From the NCBI GenBank assembly GCA_036498205.1, contig DASXIC010000067.1, forward strand, positions 1-16,093: 16,093 nt of DNA, read 5' to 3'. The position numbers were made by a program, and so were the translations under genes. Positions 14,201 to 16,093 of the stretch are shown here, one piece after another. Numbering within the stretch: the first letter of the stretch is position 1; every line of letters starts with the position of its first letter. This stretch comes from AV69 sp036498205 (GTDB lineage: Bacteria > Verrucomicrobiota > Verrucomicrobiia > Chthoniobacterales > UBA10450). Below the pieces are notes generated by a model. That model was not told the origin of the DNA. It searched no databases and saw only the letters and a list, made by a program, of their open reading frames with translations.

Positions 14201-15424
14201 TTAGCTTTTGCTCGTTGACACAACCTCGTTCAACTTGAAGATCGGCAGGAACATCGCGATCACGATGCCGCCCACGATCACTCCGAGAAAAACGATTAAC
14301 ATTGGCTCGATCAACGAGGTCAGAGCGTCGAGCAGGGCTTCGATTTCTTCGTCCCAGAAATCGGCCATCTTGACCAGCATGGTGTCGATTTTGCCAGTCG
14401 CTTCGCCGGCTGCGACCATGCGTAATAGCATCGGGGGGAATATTGGTTTGCGAGATAGAGAGGTGGAAAGATTGTCCCCCTTCTCCACGTCGAGGGCGAC
14501 GCCTTTGATGCTGGTTTCGACAACATGATTGCCCGAGGAGCCGCCGACAATGTCGAGGACTTCAAGAATCGGTACGCCGCTGCGAATTAGCTGCGCGAAG
14601 GTGCGCGCAAAACGCGACATGCAAATTTTGTGAATGAGCGGGCCAAACACCGGCAGCTTCAATTTCCATTTGTCCCAGATCTGTTTGCCGCGCTTGGATC
14701 GAAGGAATGTCCGGACACCGAAAATTGCGCCGGCAATACCTCCCAGCAGCCAATACCACTGGCCGCGAACGAAGTCGCTCAAATTGATCAGGAATTGCGT
14801 AGGCGCCGGAAGTTTCGCGCCGAAATCCGCGAAGATCTCACCGAATACGGGAACTACGCGCACGATCAAAAACGTGGTGATGGCAAAGGCGATGATGATG
14901 ACGATTACGGGATAGGTCATCGCCGATTTCACTTTCTTGCGCAGGCGTGCGCTTGCTTCGAGAAATCCAGCCAGCCGATCGAGAATCTCAGCCAGCAAGC
15001 CGCCGGTCTCGCCGGCTTTGACCATGCTGACGAAGAGCCGGTCGAAGACGCGAGGATGTTTGGCGATCGACTCGTTGAAAGTTTCACCGCCCTGCACGCG
15101 CGTGGTCACATCACTAATGACATTCCGCAGCGACCGCTGCCGCTTTGGGTCGGCCTGCTCGTAAAGAGCGGTCAAAGCCTGGACCAGAGAAATACCCGCT
15201 TCGATCATGGTCGCGAGTTGCCGCGTGGCAAGGACCAGATCGGTCTCCTTTACTGTCCACGTTTTCTTGCGGGTGCGGCCGGAGGCGGCTTTGCGCTGGA
15301 GCGAGAGCACCATCAAGCCGCGGCTCATCAAACTGGTAACAGCGTTCTCTTCGTTGAGCGCTTCCTGAACCCCGGAGACGATACGGCCGGTCGTGTCCCG
15401 CGCCTGATAGGAGAAGGTAATCAT
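14201..15424 (-). CDS. pilC: Type IV pilus / type II secretion inner-membrane platform protein PilC/GspF
   Basis: This is the polytopic inner-membrane platform protein of a type IV pilus or type II secretion machine, which couples the assembly ATPase to pilin polymerisation. At 407 residues it has normal length. Two T2SSF domains are visible: about 67-190 (R-Q-L-A-T-M-I-E-A-G-I-S-L, then V-K-A-G-E-T-G-G-L-L) and about 270-395 (F-A-Q-L-I-R-S-G-V-P-I-L, then A-A-G-E-A-T-G-K-I-D). Transmembrane segments lie around 170-193, 222-240 and 372-395. The N-terminal F-S-Y-Q-A-R-D-T-T-G-R-I-V-S-G is typical of PilC. No pilB, pilT or pilin gene is in the window, so PilC and GspF cannot be told apart by context. 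A strong terminator follows, so it ends its transcription unit. Confidence 0.95.
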   Translation of the reverse strand: MITFSYQARDTTGRIVSGVQEALNEENAVTSLMSRGLMVLSLQRKAASGRTRKKTWTVKETDLVLATRQLATMIEAGISLVQALTALYEQADPKRQRSLRNVISDVTTRVQGGETFNESIAKHPRVFDRLFVSMVKAGETGGLLAEILDRLAGFLEASARLRKKVKSAMTYPVIVIIIAFAITTFLIVRVVPVFGEIFADFGAKLPAPTQFLINLSDFVRGQWYWLLGGIAGAIFGVRTFLRSKRGKQIWDKWKLKLPVFGPLIHKICMSRFARTFAQLIRSGVPILEVLDIVGGSSGNHVVETSIKGVALDVEKGDNLSTSLSRKPIFPPMLLRMVAAGEATGKIDTMLVKMADFWDEEIEALLDALTSLIEPMLIVFLGVIVGGIVIAMFLPIFKLNEVVSTSKS

Positions 15425-15492
15425 AGCAGGAATTTATGGAAATAATAGCAGCTACGATGCCATTGCTTCCCTCGTAAAACGCTCTCCACCCA

Positions 15493-16093
15493 ATGCATCC
15501 ATCCGCAGACGAGCTCTTGTTTCTTCCACCGCATTTCGCCCTCTGGCATGCCTATGATCGCGCTGCCAAAGTTGAACTGTTTTCCACCGCGGTGGCGACC
15601 GCTGATGGCCTGGTCGTTGTTGATCCCGTCAAACTTGAGAGTTCGGCCCGCAACGACTTTGAGGCGCTCGGCCCGGTCGCATCAATTGTGATTAGCAACG
15701 CAAACCATCGACGCGCTTCCGACCTTTTTCGCAACGATTACGCTGCGCCGATTTTTGCTCCTGTTGAACTGGCCGACGAAGACTTCACGGCCAGCAAATT
15801 GGCCGAAGGTGAGATCAACGGGCTCCAGATCGTGGCCATTGATGGCGCAGCGCCAGGCGAATTCGCCATTTACGACCAACGCGATGGAGGCACCTTGATC
15901 GTGGGCGACACCCTCATCAATTTCGATCCCTATGGCTTCGACTTTCTGCCGCCCAAATACTGCACAAATCACAAAGTGATGATTCGCTCACTCAAACGAT
16001 TCCTCGATTTCGAATTTGAACGGCTTCTTTTTGCGCACGGATTGCCAATCACGTCGCGCGCGAAAGAGAAATTCGAGTCGTTGCTTCACGAAG
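15493..16093 (+). CDS. MBL-fold-like protein, 5' part only
   Basis: This is an incomplete gene running off the right edge (200 codons visible from ATG 15493), divergent from pilC with 68 bases between the starts. The translation begins M-H-P-S-A-D-E-L-L-F-L and resembles metallo-beta-lactamase-fold proteins: a strand V-V-V-D-P (about 43-47), then S-N-A-N-H-R-R-A-S where classical enzymes carry H-x-H-x-D-H, a G-D-T-L-I motif (about 140-144) and F-A-H-G (about 185-188). Only one of the metal-ligand histidines of the first motif is kept. This matches a known degenerate subgroup with an N-x-N-H-x-R-A pattern, so metal binding may be reduced or altered. Function is unknown. No clear ribosome binding site is visible before the ATG. 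Confidence 0.7.
   Translation, partial: MHPSADELLFLPPHFALWHAYDRAAKVELFSTAVATADGLVVVDPVKLESSARNDFEALGPVASIVISNANHRRASDLFRNDYAAPIFAPVELADEDFTASKLAEGEINGLQIVAIDGAAPGEFAIYDQRDGGTLIVGDTLINFDPYGFDFLPPKYCTNHKVMIRSLKRFLDFEFERLLFAHGLPITSRAKEKFESLLHE

Noticed and set aside
14630..15445. A 271-codon open frame on the plus strand
   Set aside because: It lies wholly antisense to pilC, whose translation shows clear family motifs. The antisense product is highly charged with no recognisable domain.

Overview
The window looks like chromosome from a moderately GC-rich, Gram-negative-type bacterium. Lipoproteins, secreted enzymes, a type IV pilus/type II secretion platform gene, an ECF sigma/anti-sigma pair and an ADOP-type (MacB-like) permease remnant fit a soil member of the Verrucomicrobiota (Spartobacteria/Chthoniobacterales style). 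That placement is an inference from gene style; there is no rRNA marker here.

Region 1 (1-4540) is an envelope-oriented block. It holds a small Gly/Tyr-rich WXXGXW lipoprotein (+), then a minus-strand operon of an ECF sigma factor and its overlapping membrane anti-sigma factor. Divergent from these are two plus-strand genes for exported proteins. One is an FGE/SUMF1-fold protein lacking the FGE catalytic cysteines; the other is an alpha/beta-hydrolase plus TPR protein whose nucleophile-elbow serine is apparently replaced by glycine.

Region 2 (4560-5480) is a turnover spot around a complete tmRNA gene (ssrA, minus strand, encoded CCA, tag ADHEDLALAA) with a near-consensus sigma-70 promoter. 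Just beyond its 3' end lies a chimeric ORF: the N-terminus of a MacB/ADOP permease joined to a CsbD-like C-terminus. A pair of short direct repeats lies between the two.

Region 3 (5476-9232) is a plus-strand run: a PAPS-type sulfotransferase, then a tightly overlapping SsuABC/TauABC-type ABC importer (periplasmic binding protein, ATPase, permease), with an HPr-family phosphocarrier translationally coupled to the permease stop codon. A secreted DUF1460 (NlpC/P60-like) protein converges on it with a 4-bp overlap.

Region 4 (10217-14091) holds rarA, apparently lacking the usual C-terminal tail, followed immediately by a dispersed-repeat element of the GTCATCCCGAGCG type and then an Lhr-family helicase whose probable start codon lies at the end of that element.

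Region 5 (14144-16093) holds a textbook intrinsic terminator and pilC on the minus strand, and divergently the 5' part of an MBL-fold-like gene that runs off the window.

No CRISPR array, prophage, intact transposase, rRNA or canonical tRNA was seen. The least ordinary features are the putative pseudoenzyme pair beside the sigma/anti-sigma operon, the HPr-coupled ABC importer, the ssrA-flanking gene chimera, and the repeat element between rarA and lhr.
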